From positions 524,277-588,276 of the forward strand of contig NZ_FNQM01000001.1 in assembly GCF_900107585.1 (NCBI RefSeq): DNA of 64,000 nt, in the 5' to 3' direction. This DNA is from Rubrimonas cliftonensis (lineage in GTDB: Bacteria; Pseudomonadota; Alphaproteobacteria; Rhodobacterales; Rhodobacteraceae). Position numbers and translations under genes: made by a program. Below are positions 30,080-38,337 of this stretch, in pieces. The notes beneath the pieces were generated by a model. That model had not been told where the DNA came from. It was given only the letters and a program-made list of their open reading frames with translations, and made no database searches. How positions within the stretch are numbered: the first letter of the stretch is position 1; each line of letters opens with the position of its first letter.

Positions 30080-30724
30080 ATGGTATCACTCGACATCTTC
30101 TCGGACCCGATCTGCCCGTGGTGCCTGATCGGCCGCACGAGGCTGATGCGCGCTATCGCCGAGCGCCCCGGCCACGGGCTTAGTCTCGCGTGGCGCCCTT
30201 ACATGCTCAACCCCGACATGCCGCGGGAGGGCGTCGACCGACAGGCGTATCTCGAGGCCAAGTTCGGCGGGCCGGAAGGGGCCCGGCGCGTCTATGGCGC
30301 CATCGCCGATGCGGCCGCCGCGGACGGGCTCGCCATCGACTTCGAGGCCATTACCCGCACGCCCAGCACGCTGGACGCGCACCGCCTCGTCGGCTGGGCC
30401 CGCGACGAGGGGCGCGACGATGCGCTGACCGCGCGCCTGTTCGCCGCGTATTTTCAGGAGGGCCGCGACATCGGCGACCGGAACACGCTTTCGGCGCTCG
30501 CCGGCGAGTGCGGCATGGACGCAGACCGCGCCTCAGCCCGCCTCGCCACCGGCGAGGACGTGGAGGCGACGCTGCGCGACGCGGACGCCGCGCGGCGCCA
30601 TGGCGTCAGCGGCGTCCCGGCGTTCCTCATCGGCGGCCGGCGCTGGATAGCCGGCGCGCAGCCCACCGCCTTCTGGATCGCCGCGATCGACGCGCTGAGC
30701 CAGAGACGCGCGGCGGCTGGATAG
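30080..30724 (+). CDS. DsbA family oxidoreductase (FrnE-like)
   Basis: A 214-residue thioredoxin-fold protein with an inserted helical domain. The active site CPWC is at residues 12-15 (SDPICPWCLIG), and the cis-proline loop is VSGVPAFLIGG. Without a signal peptide it belongs to the cytoplasmic FrnE/2-hydroxychromene-2-carboxylate isomerase-like group, disulfide oxidoreductases tied to oxidative stress in some bacteria. It follows the acyl-CoA synthetase by 45 nt. Confidence 0.93.
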   Translation: MVSLDIFSDPICPWCLIGRTRLMRAIAERPGHGLSLAWRPYMLNPDMPREGVDRQAYLEAKFGGPEGARRVYGAIADAAAADGLAIDFEAITRTPSTLDAHRLVGWARDEGRDDALTARLFAAYFQEGRDIGDRNTLSALAGECGMDADRASARLATGEDVEATLRDADAARRHGVSGVPAFLIGGRRWIAGAQPTAFWIAAIDALSQRRAAAG

Positions 30725-30742
30725 ACCGCAGGGAGAGAACCG

Positions 30743-31240
30743 ATGGAGATGGACTCCGTTCTGAACAGCTTCGCGCGGCTCTGCGACTCGCCGTTGTCGA
30801 TCGTGATCGTCGCGGCGATGGGGCTGCACGCCGCCGTCTCCATCCTGTTGTTTGTGAACTGCCCCATCCTGCGCCAGAGGCCGCTCGACAACGCCGCCGC
30901 CGACCGCGCGGCAGTCCATAGCCCGCACGCCCATTCGACGCGCTTTCTCGTCACGATGCTCCTCGGCATCGCCCTTTCGGTCGGCGGCCTCTACGCGCTG
31001 CGCTCGCCTGGCGCAGGGCCGGTCGCGATCGGAGCGATCATGGTGGGCGTCTATGTGCTCATGTCGGAGCCCGCGCGGCGCACGGTCGAGGAGAATGCGC
31101 TCCGCGTCTCCGGCGCGCGGCTCGACGGCGAGGAGGCCTACGCCTTCGCCCATGAGCGGCTGCGCGCCGCGCATGTCGAGCGGATCGCGACCGAGCTGGG
31201 CGTCTTCGCGCTGCTCGCCGTCTTCATCGCCGTGATGTGA
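30743..31240 (+). CDS. Hypothetical four-helix membrane protein
   Basis: A 165-residue integral membrane protein that I do not recognise. Hydrophobic segments lie at about 18-38 (LSIVIVAAMGLHAAVSILLFV), 67-85, 90-107 (GPVAIGAIMVGVYVLM) and 149-165. A charged cytoplasmic-type stretch (SEPARRTVEENALRVSGARLDGEEAYAFAHERLRAAHVERI) precedes the last helix. GGGAGAG lies about 5 nt before the ATG, and the gene follows the FrnE-like gene by 18 nt, suggesting one transcript. Confidence 0.75.
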   Translation: MEMDSVLNSFARLCDSPLSIVIVAAMGLHAAVSILLFVNCPILRQRPLDNAAADRAAVHSPHAHSTRFLVTMLLGIALSVGGLYALRSPGAGPVAIGAIMVGVYVLMSEPARRTVEENALRVSGARLDGEEAYAFAHERLRAAHVERIATELGVFALLAVFIAVM

Positions 31241-31259
31241 CGCCGGCCGCCGCCAGTCC

Positions 31260-33344
31260 TCAATAGGCCGCCTGCCGCCGGCGGATAGCGGCAGGGCCGC
31301 GGCTCGCAGCGATGGCTTCGCCCAGCGTCGCCACGCCGCGCGCCTCGAGCATGTCCACAAGTCTCAGGAACACCTCCGCCGTGGCCAGACTGTCGCCGAG
31401 CGCGGTGTGGCGGCTTGCGGCGGGAAGGTCCACGGCGAAGCGCTCCGCCAGCGCGTCGAGCGTCAGGCTGTCGTCCTGCCCGTTCAGGTGCGCCGCCAGC
31501 AGCACCGTGTCGAGAACGGCGTGATCGAAGCGCGGGCCGCCCTCCGGCGCCTCCTGAGCGAGAAAGCGCATGTCGAAGGCGGCGTTGTGCGCCACGAGCA
31601 CGGCGCCCGCGCAGAAGGCGTGGAACCGGCGCAGCACCTCGGCGGCGGGCGGGGCCTCGGCGACCATCCGGTTGTCCACGCCGTGGATGCGCGTCGCCGC
31701 GACCGGGATGCGGCGGCCCGGGTTCACCAGCTCGTCGAAGCGCTCGCCCTTGAGGACGCGGCCGTTGACGATCCGCACGCCGGCGATCTGCACGATGCGG
31801 TCGCCGCGCGCGGGCTCCAGCCCTGTCGTCTCGGTGTCGAAGACGACGTAGCTGAGCGCGCGCAGCGGCGCTTCGGGGTGCGCGTCTGCGGCCAGCGGCC
31901 GGTCCAGCAGGTCGAAGTCGTAGAACTCCGGCCGCGCCGGCGCACGCGCTGGCGTCGCGAGATGGGCGTTGGAGGGGCCGGACAGCGCGAGCTCCAGCGC
32001 GTGCGCCTCCGCGTCCGGCCCGTCGACGGTCTCCAACCGAGACAGGTGCGCCGCCAGCAGCTCCGCCGGCGTGGCGCCGCCGATCGCCGCGTCGAGGGGC
32101 TCGCGCAGCCACCCGTCGAGCAGCGCCTGCGGCGCCGCCGGGCCGCGCCAGCCCAGGCGCAGCGTCACCCGGGCCTCCGCGATCCCGCCCGGCCCGACGA
32201 GCCCGATGCGCCGCGGCGTCGCCGACAGGCTGAAAGCGCGCACGCCCAGCGCGTCGGCGAGCCGGTTGAGCAGCGTGTCGAGCATCTCCACCACGCCGAC
32301 GCTGTCGCAGCGCAGCCAGCAGGGCTCGCCGACGATCTCGGCGGAGAAATTCTGCGCACCCGTGCGGCGCCGTATGATCGACGTCCACAGGGTCGTCGAA
32401 TAGACGTCGGCCTTCGGCCAGTCAGCCGCGCTCAGCGCCGCCGCCTCGGCCGCGACCCGCGCAAGCGCCTCGCGGGCCCGTCCTGGCTCGGCGAGAGCGG
32501 CCTCCACCTCCCCCAGACCCTGCAGCAGCGCGCGGTCGCGCCTGAGCCGCGCCTCATGGGCGCCGGTCGCGTCCTCGAAGGTCACGATGTAGCCGGAAGC
32601 GGAAGCCTGATCGGGGTCGGGCATCAGGGTGAGCCGGCCCTGGAGCGTCATGCGACCGTCCGCCGTCGCGACGACGAAGGGCGTCGAGAGGCCGTCGGGC
32701 CGGTCGCGCCAGCGCCCTTCCTCGAACCGGCGCCGCACGCTCTCTAGCGCATGCTCGATCGGCTGGGCGGCCAGAACCTCAAGCAGCGAGCGGCCGAGAC
32801 CGACCACGCCGCAGCGCTCCAGCAGGGCGGCGGCGCGGGCGTTGTAGAGCAGGACGCGGTGTTCGAGCGTGCAGAGCGTCACCGCGTGGTTGAGATCCCG
32901 CAGCACGGTCTCGAGCTGCCGGCGGCGGCGCGCGGCCTCCTCGGTGGCCGCCTCGACCGCCGCGGCCGTCCGCGCCCGCGCTTCCGCGAGCGCCCCGGCC
33001 GCGGCGGCGGCGCCGTCCCCGAGCGGGCCGAGATAGGCGGCCGACCGCGCGTCGACGCCGGGCGCCCCGCCATGGGCCGCCGCGAGCGCCGCGCGGCCGA
33101 TGCGCTCGACCGGGCGGGCGACGTGCTCATCGAACATCAGCCAGACCCAGACCACTAGCCCGAGCGTGGCTGCGGCGGCCCCGCCGCCCCAGAGCGCCAG
33201 CGCGTGGCGCGTCTCCGCAGGCGCGTCCCACCCCGCCGCGACCAGCGCGCCGATCCCGAGCGCAAGCCCTCCGGCGCCGATCAGCGCGAAGAACAGGAAG
33301 ACACGCAGGCGCAGACTGAAGCGCGCGGCGATGCGCTGCATCAT
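31260..33344 (-). CDS. Membrane PAS/histidine-kinase-like protein fused to a DnaQ-type 3'-5' exonuclease
   Basis: A 694-residue protein of unusual architecture. Two transmembrane helices (13-38, 50-70) are followed by a HAMP-like and coiled-coil linker (70-145). A PAS domain (~145-262, AVTLCTLEHRVLLYNARAAALLERC) comes next, then a degenerate kinase-like region (~268-460) with WLRCDSVGVVEMLDTLLNRLADAL resembling an HATPase N-box but without a clear phospho-acceptor His. A complete DEDDh exonuclease (497-665) ends the protein: Asp503 and Glu505 in FDTETTGLE, Asp591 in HNAAFDMRFL, His646 and Asp651 in RHTALGDSLAT. The nuclease should be active; its substrate and the sensed signal are unknown. 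GGGAGG precedes the ATG. It is the last gene of the minus-strand symporter/DUF294 group. Confidence 0.88.
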   Translation of the reverse strand: MMQRIAARFSLRLRVFLFFALIGAGGLALGIGALVAAGWDAPAETRHALALWGGGAAAATLGLVVWVWLMFDEHVARPVERIGRAALAAAHGGAPGVDARSAAYLGPLGDGAAAAAGALAEARARTAAAVEAATEEAARRRRQLETVLRDLNHAVTLCTLEHRVLLYNARAAALLERCGVVGLGRSLLEVLAAQPIEHALESVRRRFEEGRWRDRPDGLSTPFVVATADGRMTLQGRLTLMPDPDQASASGYIVTFEDATGAHEARLRRDRALLQGLGEVEAALAEPGRAREALARVAAEAAALSAADWPKADVYSTTLWTSIIRRRTGAQNFSAEIVGEPCWLRCDSVGVVEMLDTLLNRLADALGVRAFSLSATPRRIGLVGPGGIAEARVTLRLGWRGPAAPQALLDGWLREPLDAAIGGATPAELLAAHLSRLETVDGPDAEAHALELALSGPSNAHLATPARAPARPEFYDFDLLDRPLAADAHPEAPLRALSYVVFDTETTGLEPARGDRIVQIAGVRIVNGRVLKGERFDELVNPGRRIPVAATRIHGVDNRMVAEAPPAAEVLRRFHAFCAGAVLVAHNAAFDMRFLAQEAPEGGPRFDHAVLDTVLLAAHLNGQDDSLTLDALAERFAVDLPAASRHTALGDSLATAEVFLRLVDMLEARGVATLGEAIAASRGPAAIRRRQAAY

Positions 33345-33513
33345 GGACGTCGCCTCCCGAAGCGTCAGGCCGGGCGTTGACCGCCCTTGTGGCGTCAGAG
33401 TATCCGCCCCCGCCCCGGACCCGCCAGCGCAAAACGCCGCGCGACCCCTGCGCCGTTCGGTTCGCAGGCGAACGAAAAACGCGCCCCCGGCGGCCGGCCC
33501 TCAGGCGCGGACG

Positions 33514-33543
33514 CCCCTCAGACCCCGGCCCCTCAGACCCCGG
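33514..33543. repeat. 15-bp tandem duplication over a stop codon
   Basis: CCCCTCAGACCCCGG occurs twice in direct tandem (33514-33528 and 33529-33543). The copy at 33529 covers the TGA of the small membrane-protein gene read on the minus strand, and the other copy lies just after it. No function is evident. Confidence 0.7.
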
Positions 33544-34045
33544 AGCAGGCCGCGCGCAGCAGCGCGTCCTGAAGGCCCACCTCGGTCCATGCCGTCTCGG
33601 GCGGCAGGCCCTCGCCGCCCGTCGCGTCCGCCGCGTCGGCCCGCCTGCCGCGCGCGCAGTCGAAGATCTGCAGCGTCGTGAAGGTCGGCTGCCAGCGCGC
33701 GACGAGATAGACCTCGGCGCGCACCACGCGCGGCGCGACTTCGCTGCGCTGCCGGCCGCCGACGTTAACCGCCTGGAAGCGCGTGGTGATCGGCGCGACG
33801 AGGCTCCACGGCTGCAGGGCGTTGGAGCTCTCGAACGTCCGGGCCACCGTTACGTCCGCCGGCAGCCCGTCGGCCACGCGACCGAACCACGAGTAGTCGT
33901 TCCAGAGCGTGAACGCGAGCATCGCCGCGCCGGCGGAGGCGGGGATGATCCAGCGCGCGCTGATCCCGGTGACGCGCCTGAAGATGAAAGCCACGCAGGC
34001 GGCGAGAACGGCGACGGCGACGGCGCCGAGCAGGGTGATCGCCAT
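33533..34045 (-). CDS. Conserved hypothetical membrane-anchored protein
   Basis: A 170-residue protein with two N-terminal hydrophobic helices (about 3-22 and 31-49), then a soluble domain beginning NDYSWFGRVADGLPADVTVARTFESSNALQPWSLVAPITTRFQAVN and continuing RAEVYLVARWQPTFTTLQIFDCARGRRAD. I do not recognise a named family. The gap to the DUF294 gene upstream is 4 nt, so it is co-transcribed with it and probably works at the membrane with it or with the downstream sensor-exonuclease. Confidence 0.78.
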   Translation of the reverse strand: MAITLLGAVAVAVLAACVAFIFRRVTGISARWIIPASAGAAMLAFTLWNDYSWFGRVADGLPADVTVARTFESSNALQPWSLVAPITTRFQAVNVGGRQRSEVAPRVVRAEVYLVARWQPTFTTLQIFDCARGRRADAADATGGEGLPPETAWTEVGLQDALLRAACSGV

Positions 34046-34049
34046 GGGC

Positions 34050-35912
34050 TCAGGCGCCTGTGCTCAGGGCGTTGGCCGCGGCGGCCTGCATCGTCTTGAT
34101 CACCTGGAAAGCGTCCTTGAGATGGTTGCGCTCGAGATCGGAGAGTTCCCCCGGCGCCATGAAGTTGTCGGGCTTCTCCCCGGCGCGGATCAGGCGCGCC
34201 TGGTGGCGCAGCCGCGCGTCGGCGATCAGGTCGTAGGCGTCGATCAGGTCGCGGGCGCCGGCCTGACTGATCACGCCCCCGGCCTGCGCCGCCAGAAGCC
34301 GCTCGCGCGTGTTCACCGCCGCCAACCCCGCGCCCAGCGCGTAAAGCCGCGCCAGGTCGACGACCGGCACGACGCCGGCGTGCTTCATGTCGATGCGGTC
34401 CTTGTGCTCGCCGCTGCGGATCAGCGACAGCCCGCGGAACAGGCCCAGCGGCGGCTGGTGCTTGAGCGAGTTGCGCACCATGTGCGCCCGGAAGATCGAG
34501 TTCCTGCGCGCCGCCGCCAGCGTCTCGTCCTGCAGCCGCGAAAGCAGCTCCTCGCGACCGGCGATGGCGCGCAGGTCGAACATCACCGAGGCGAGCATCT
34601 GCGCCTCGTCGTCGGGCTTGCCGATCCACTTGCGGAAATAGCCGCGCCATACGGCCTCGGGCTGGCGCCAGCGCGGGTTGGTCGCCATCATGTCGCCGGG
34701 GCAGTAGACGTAGCCGGCGGCGTCGAGCCCGTCGCTGACGAAGTGCGCCAGCTTCTCGAAATAGGCCCCGTGCTCGGCCGCGTCATAGGCGTCGTCGAGG
34801 ATGAGGCAGTTGTCCTGGTCGGAGACGCCGGTCTGCTCGCGCCGGCCCTGGCTGCCGCAGGCCGCCCAGCACCAGCCGACCGGCGCGGGGCCCAGATCGG
34901 CCTCCGCCAGCGCCAGCAGCCGGCGGGTCAGCGCGTCGGAAACCGTCGTCATGATGCGCCCAACATCGTAGGCGGAGGCGCCGCCGCCCACCATCTGCGC
35001 CAGCACGCCGGGGGCCCGCGCGACGATGGCCGCGAAGTCCTCGAAGCGCGACCGCCTGGCGATGTCGCCCACGAGAAACACCGCCGAACTCGCCTGCCGC
35101 TGCACGAGGTTGGTCGAGGTCAGCACGCCGACGAGCCGCCCGCCCTCGACCACGGGCAGGTGCGAGATGCGCCGCTCCGTCATCAGCACCAGCGCGTCGA
35201 AGGCCAGCGCGCCGGGCGCCACGATCATCGGGTCTGGCGTCATCGCGGCGCGCACCGGCGTCTCGCCGCCGAGGCCCTCGGCAAGCACCCGGTCGGCGAG
35301 GTCGCCGGTGGTGAGGATGCCGACGAGCCGCCCGTCCTCGGTGACGGGAAGGCAGGAGATGTCGTGCTCGCGGATCAGCGCCGCCGCCGCGCGCACGGTC
35401 GCGTCCGGGGCGACGGCGATGGGATCAGGCGTCATGAGCGCGCCGATCTTCTCGGAGAGCAGCGGGTCCGCCGTGCGGCCCGGCTCCGCCGCGCGGGCGC
35501 GGTCGAAGAAGGCGGCGAAGCCCGGCTCGGCGTCGCAGAGCGCGCGGAAGGCGGAGGCGGGAATGGCGTAGAGCGCGCAGGGCTCGGCGGCCTCCGCGGT
35601 CGAGGCGGCGACGCCGGAGCGCAGCAGGCTGCGCGCGCCGAAGAACTCGCCGGGGCCGATCGCCGTCGGGAGCGCGCCCCCCGGCGCGATCAGGCGCACG
35701 ACGCCGCTGCGGATGGCGTAGACGCGCGCCACGGGCTCGCCAGCGGCGTGGATCAGCGCGCCGGCCTCGAAGTCGACGCGGGAGAGGTCGGCGGTCAGCG
35801 CCGCGCGCTCGGGCTCGCCCAGCGCCGCGAAGGGCGCGCGGGCTCCGAACATGTCGAGAAACTCCGCCGCCGTCGCGCTGCGGGTCTCCGGCCGGTCGGG
35901 TTCAGCGGGCAT
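34050..35912 (-). CDS. cNMP-binding / CBS / DUF294 nucleotidyltransferase-like protein
   Basis: A 620-residue regulator-like protein: cyclic-nucleotide-binding domain (~25-140), two CBS domains (~150-205 LMTPDPIAVAPDATVRAA; ~215-275 AMTPDPMIVAPGALAFDA), then the DUF294 nucleotidyltransferase-like domain (GSQGRREQTGVSDQDNCLIL, with the paired acidic residues) and its C-terminal helical partner (about 450-610). Similar proteins are related to GlnD-type nucleotidylyltransferases; the target is unknown. The ATG at 35912 has GGAG 6 nt upstream and is preferred to a TTG at 35927. A terminator at 35958-35986 separates it from the symporter. Confidence 0.9.
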   Translation of the reverse strand: MPAEPDRPETRSATAAEFLDMFGARAPFAALGEPERAALTADLSRVDFEAGALIHAAGEPVARVYAIRSGVVRLIAPGGALPTAIGPGEFFGARSLLRSGVAASTAEAAEPCALYAIPASAFRALCDAEPGFAAFFDRARAAEPGRTADPLLSEKIGALMTPDPIAVAPDATVRAAAALIREHDISCLPVTEDGRLVGILTTGDLADRVLAEGLGGETPVRAAMTPDPMIVAPGALAFDALVLMTERRISHLPVVEGGRLVGVLTSTNLVQRQASSAVFLVGDIARRSRFEDFAAIVARAPGVLAQMVGGGASAYDVGRIMTTVSDALTRRLLALAEADLGPAPVGWCWAACGSQGRREQTGVSDQDNCLILDDAYDAAEHGAYFEKLAHFVSDGLDAAGYVYCPGDMMATNPRWRQPEAVWRGYFRKWIGKPDDEAQMLASVMFDLRAIAGREELLSRLQDETLAAARRNSIFRAHMVRNSLKHQPPLGLFRGLSLIRSGEHKDRIDMKHAGVVPVVDLARLYALGAGLAAVNTRERLLAAQAGGVISQAGARDLIDAYDLIADARLRHQARLIRAGEKPDNFMAPGELSDLERNHLKDAFQVIKTMQAAAANALSTGA

Positions 35913-35957
35913 GGTCGGCTCCGACAAGGCTGCGTCCGCGAGCGGGAGAATCCCAAT

Positions 35958-35986
35958 AAAAAGGCGGGCCCCGCAAGGGGCCCGCC
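35958..35986 (-). terminator. Intrinsic terminator of the symporter gene
   Basis: On the minus strand GGCGGGCCCC, TTGC loop, GGGGCCCGCC, then TTTTTATT. The stem is 10 bp (35963-35972 with 35977-35986) and the U-tract comes from 35958-35962. It lies 41 nt after the symporter stop. Confidence 0.9.
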
Positions 35987-36026
35987 GGTCGCAGGGGCGC
36001 GCCGGCGGCGCGCGTCGCTCAGGCGG

Positions 36027-37796
36027 TCAGTGGCCGGTGGCCTGACCCGCGCCGCGGGGAATGCGGATGCTCTCGACGAGATCCTGGATTTCCTGCGGCG
36101 GCTCCTCGGTCGCATTCGACACGAAATAGGCCACGGCGAAGTTGAGCAGCGCGCCGATCGAGCCGATGGACAGCGGCGAGATGCCGAAGATCCAGTTCGC
36201 CGCGTTGTCCGGCAGCTGGTTGGTGCCCGGGATGAACAGCCAGCCCTTGTAGACGAAGATGTAGACGAGCGTGAAGATGAGGCCCGCCAGCATGCCGGCG
36301 ATGGCGCCCTTGTCGTTGATGCGCTTCATGAAGATGCCCATCATCAGCGCCGGGAAGATCGACGCCGCCGCGAGGCCGAAGGCCAGCGCCACGGTCTGCG
36401 CCGCGAAGCCCGGCGGGTTCAGGCCGAGATAGGTCGCCACCGCGATGGCGCCGGCCATCGATATCCGCGCGGCCAGCAGCTCGCCGGCCTCGGAGATGTC
36501 CGGGTTGAGCGTGCCCTTGATGAGGTCGTGGCTGATCGCCGAGGAGATGGCGAGCAGCAGGCCGGCGGCGGTCGAGAGCGCGGCGGCGAGGCCGCCGGCG
36601 GCGACGATCGCGATCACCCAGCCCGGCAGACGCGCGATCTCGGGGTTGGCGAGCACGAGGATGTCGCGGTTGATCGACAGTTCGTCGCCGGCCCAGCCGC
36701 GCTCGGCGGCGGTGGCGGCGAAGGCCTCGTTGCCGGCGTTGTAGCTCTGGATGCGGCCGTCGCCGTTCTTGTCCTCGAACTTCAGAAGGCCGGTCTGCTC
36801 CCAGTTCTTCATCCAGTCGGGACGCTCCTCGTAGAGCAGCGATTCCGCCTGCGGGCCGTTCGGATAGATCGTGTCGATGATGTTGAGGCGCGCCATGGCG
36901 CCCACCGCCGGCGCGACGGTGTAGAGCAGCGCGATGAAGACCAGCGCCCAGCCGGCCGACCAGCGCGCGTCAGACACCCGGGGCACGGTGAAGAACCGCA
37001 CGATGACGTGGGGCAGACCCGCGGTGCCGATCATCAGCGACAGCGTGAACAGGACGAGGTTCAGCGTGTTGGTGTGGTGTCCGGTGTAGGAGTTGAAGCC
37101 GAGATCGGTCAGCACCTGGTCGAGCTTGGTCAGCAGCGGCAGGCCGGAGGCCTCATGCGTGCCGAAAAGCCCCATCTGCGGCAGCACGTTGCCGGTGAGC
37201 TGGAGCGAGATGAAGATCGCGGGGATGGTGTAGGCGACGATCAGCACGACGTACTGGGCGACCTGCGTGTAGGTGATGCCCTTCATGCCGCCGAGCACCG
37301 CATAGGCGAACACGATCACGGCGCCGATGTAGAGGCCGGTGTCGTTGGAGACCTCGAGAAAGCGCGCGAAGGTCACGCCGACGCCGGTCATCTGGCCGAT
37401 GACGTAGGTGACGGAGGCCACGATGAGGCAGATGACGGCCACCAGCCGCGCCGTCGGGCTGTAGAACCGGTCGCCGATGAACTCGGGCACCGTGAACTTG
37501 CCGAACTTTCGCAGGTAGGGCGCGAGCAGCATCGCAAGCAGCACGTAGCCGCCGGTCCAGCCCATCAAAAAGGAGGAGTTGTCATAGCCCGTGAAGGCGA
37601 TCAGGCCGGCCATCGAGATGAAGGAGGCCGCCGACATCCAGTCCGCCGCCGTCGCCATGCCGTTCGTGACGGGGTGCACGCCCTGGCCGGCCGCGTAGAA
37701 CTCGGCCGTGGTGCCAGCCCGCGCCCAGATGGCGATGCCGATGTAGAGCGCGAACGTCGCGCCCACGACGATCAGGTTGAGTGTAAATTGATCCAT
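36027..37796 (-). CDS. Sodium/solute symporter, acetate-type (ActP-like, VC_2705 subfamily)
   Basis: A 589-residue SSS-family symporter with about 13 transmembrane helices. The N-terminal GQGVHPVTNGMATAADWMSAASFISMAGLIAF and the sodium-site helix PGWVIAIVAAGGLAAALSTAAGLLLAISSAISHDL are characteristic. It likely imports acetate or another small monocarboxylate with Na+. A loop of about 60 residues (~318-375) contains DKNGDGRIQSYN (342-353), an EF-hand-like calcium loop lacking only the final acidic ligand. It is preceded by the small subunit gene (28-nt gap). Confidence 0.93.
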   Translation of the reverse strand: MDQFTLNLIVVGATFALYIGIAIWARAGTTAEFYAAGQGVHPVTNGMATAADWMSAASFISMAGLIAFTGYDNSSFLMGWTGGYVLLAMLLAPYLRKFGKFTVPEFIGDRFYSPTARLVAVICLIVASVTYVIGQMTGVGVTFARFLEVSNDTGLYIGAVIVFAYAVLGGMKGITYTQVAQYVVLIVAYTIPAIFISLQLTGNVLPQMGLFGTHEASGLPLLTKLDQVLTDLGFNSYTGHHTNTLNLVLFTLSLMIGTAGLPHVIVRFFTVPRVSDARWSAGWALVFIALLYTVAPAVGAMARLNIIDTIYPNGPQAESLLYEERPDWMKNWEQTGLLKFEDKNGDGRIQSYNAGNEAFAATAAERGWAGDELSINRDILVLANPEIARLPGWVIAIVAAGGLAAALSTAAGLLLAISSAISHDLIKGTLNPDISEAGELLAARISMAGAIAVATYLGLNPPGFAAQTVALAFGLAAASIFPALMMGIFMKRINDKGAIAGMLAGLIFTLVYIFVYKGWLFIPGTNQLPDNAANWIFGISPLSIGSIGALLNFAVAYFVSNATEEPPQEIQDLVESIRIPRGAGQATGH

Positions 37797-37824
37797 TTTT
37801 CTGTCTCCGCTTTCCCGCCGCCGA

Positions 37825-38085
37825 TTACTCTTCGTCCACGCCGTGGGCGCGGTCGATCGCGTTCATCCGGAACGCGTAGAAAAAGATCAGCGCCAGAAAG
37901 ACGAGGATCGATCCCTGCTGGGCGAACCAGAAGCCCAGATCGGTGCCGCCGATGCTGATCCCGGAAAGCAGCGGGCGGAGAACGATGCCGAAGCCGAACG
38001 ACACCACCGCCCAGATGATCAGACAGACCGTCACGAGACGGATGTTGGCCTTCCAATAGGCCACGCCGTCAGTCTTGATAGCCAT
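37825..38085 (-). CDS. DUF4212 family small symporter subunit
   Basis: An 86-residue protein with two transmembrane helices (about 17-38 and 52-71) and the pattern YWKANIRLVTVCLIIWAVVSFGFGI. It matches the DUF4212 proteins encoded directly before VC_2705-type sodium symporters and thought to be their small subunit. First gene of the two-gene symporter transcript. Confidence 0.92.
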   Translation of the reverse strand: MAIKTDGVAYWKANIRLVTVCLIIWAVVSFGFGIVLRPLLSGISIGGTDLGFWFAQQGSILVFLALIFFYAFRMNAIDRAHGVDEE

Positions 38086-38270
38086 GCACTCCCCCTAAGT
38101 CCTTGTTGTGAACGCAACGCCCGCCAGCCTGCCGACGCCTCGTCCGGTTTGCCCTGTCGGCGCTCGCGCCGCGCCCGTTTCGCAGTTGCGACGCCGCCGC
38201 CGCACACGCTTCCCCCCGAGACCCGCGCAGGGCCGTGAGATCATGTGCATACGACTTGGGCTTGGCACGC

Positions 38271-38283
38271 GCAATATTGTTGC
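38271..38283. promoter_or_regulatory. AT-rich inverted repeat upstream of the DUF4212-symporter genes
   Basis: GCAATATTGTTGC contains GCAA-N5-TTGC with an inner CAATATTG palindrome, standing out in a GC-rich 250-bp gap. It may be an operator for the symporter genes (minus strand) or part of their promoter. No regulator can be assigned. Confidence 0.35.
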
Positions 38284-38337
38284 AAGCGCGAAATGGCCGC
38301 GCCCCCGCCGCTGCGTGCCGAGACGCGCCGCCGAACC

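Noticed and set aside
33909..37958. A 1349-residue open frame on the plus strand
   Set aside because: It is antisense to the small membrane protein, DUF294 and symporter genes, all of which have clear families.
38265..38285. A sigma-54 promoter (TTGGCACG followed by TTGCA)
   Set aside because: The spacing between the GG and GC elements is far too long for sigma-54.
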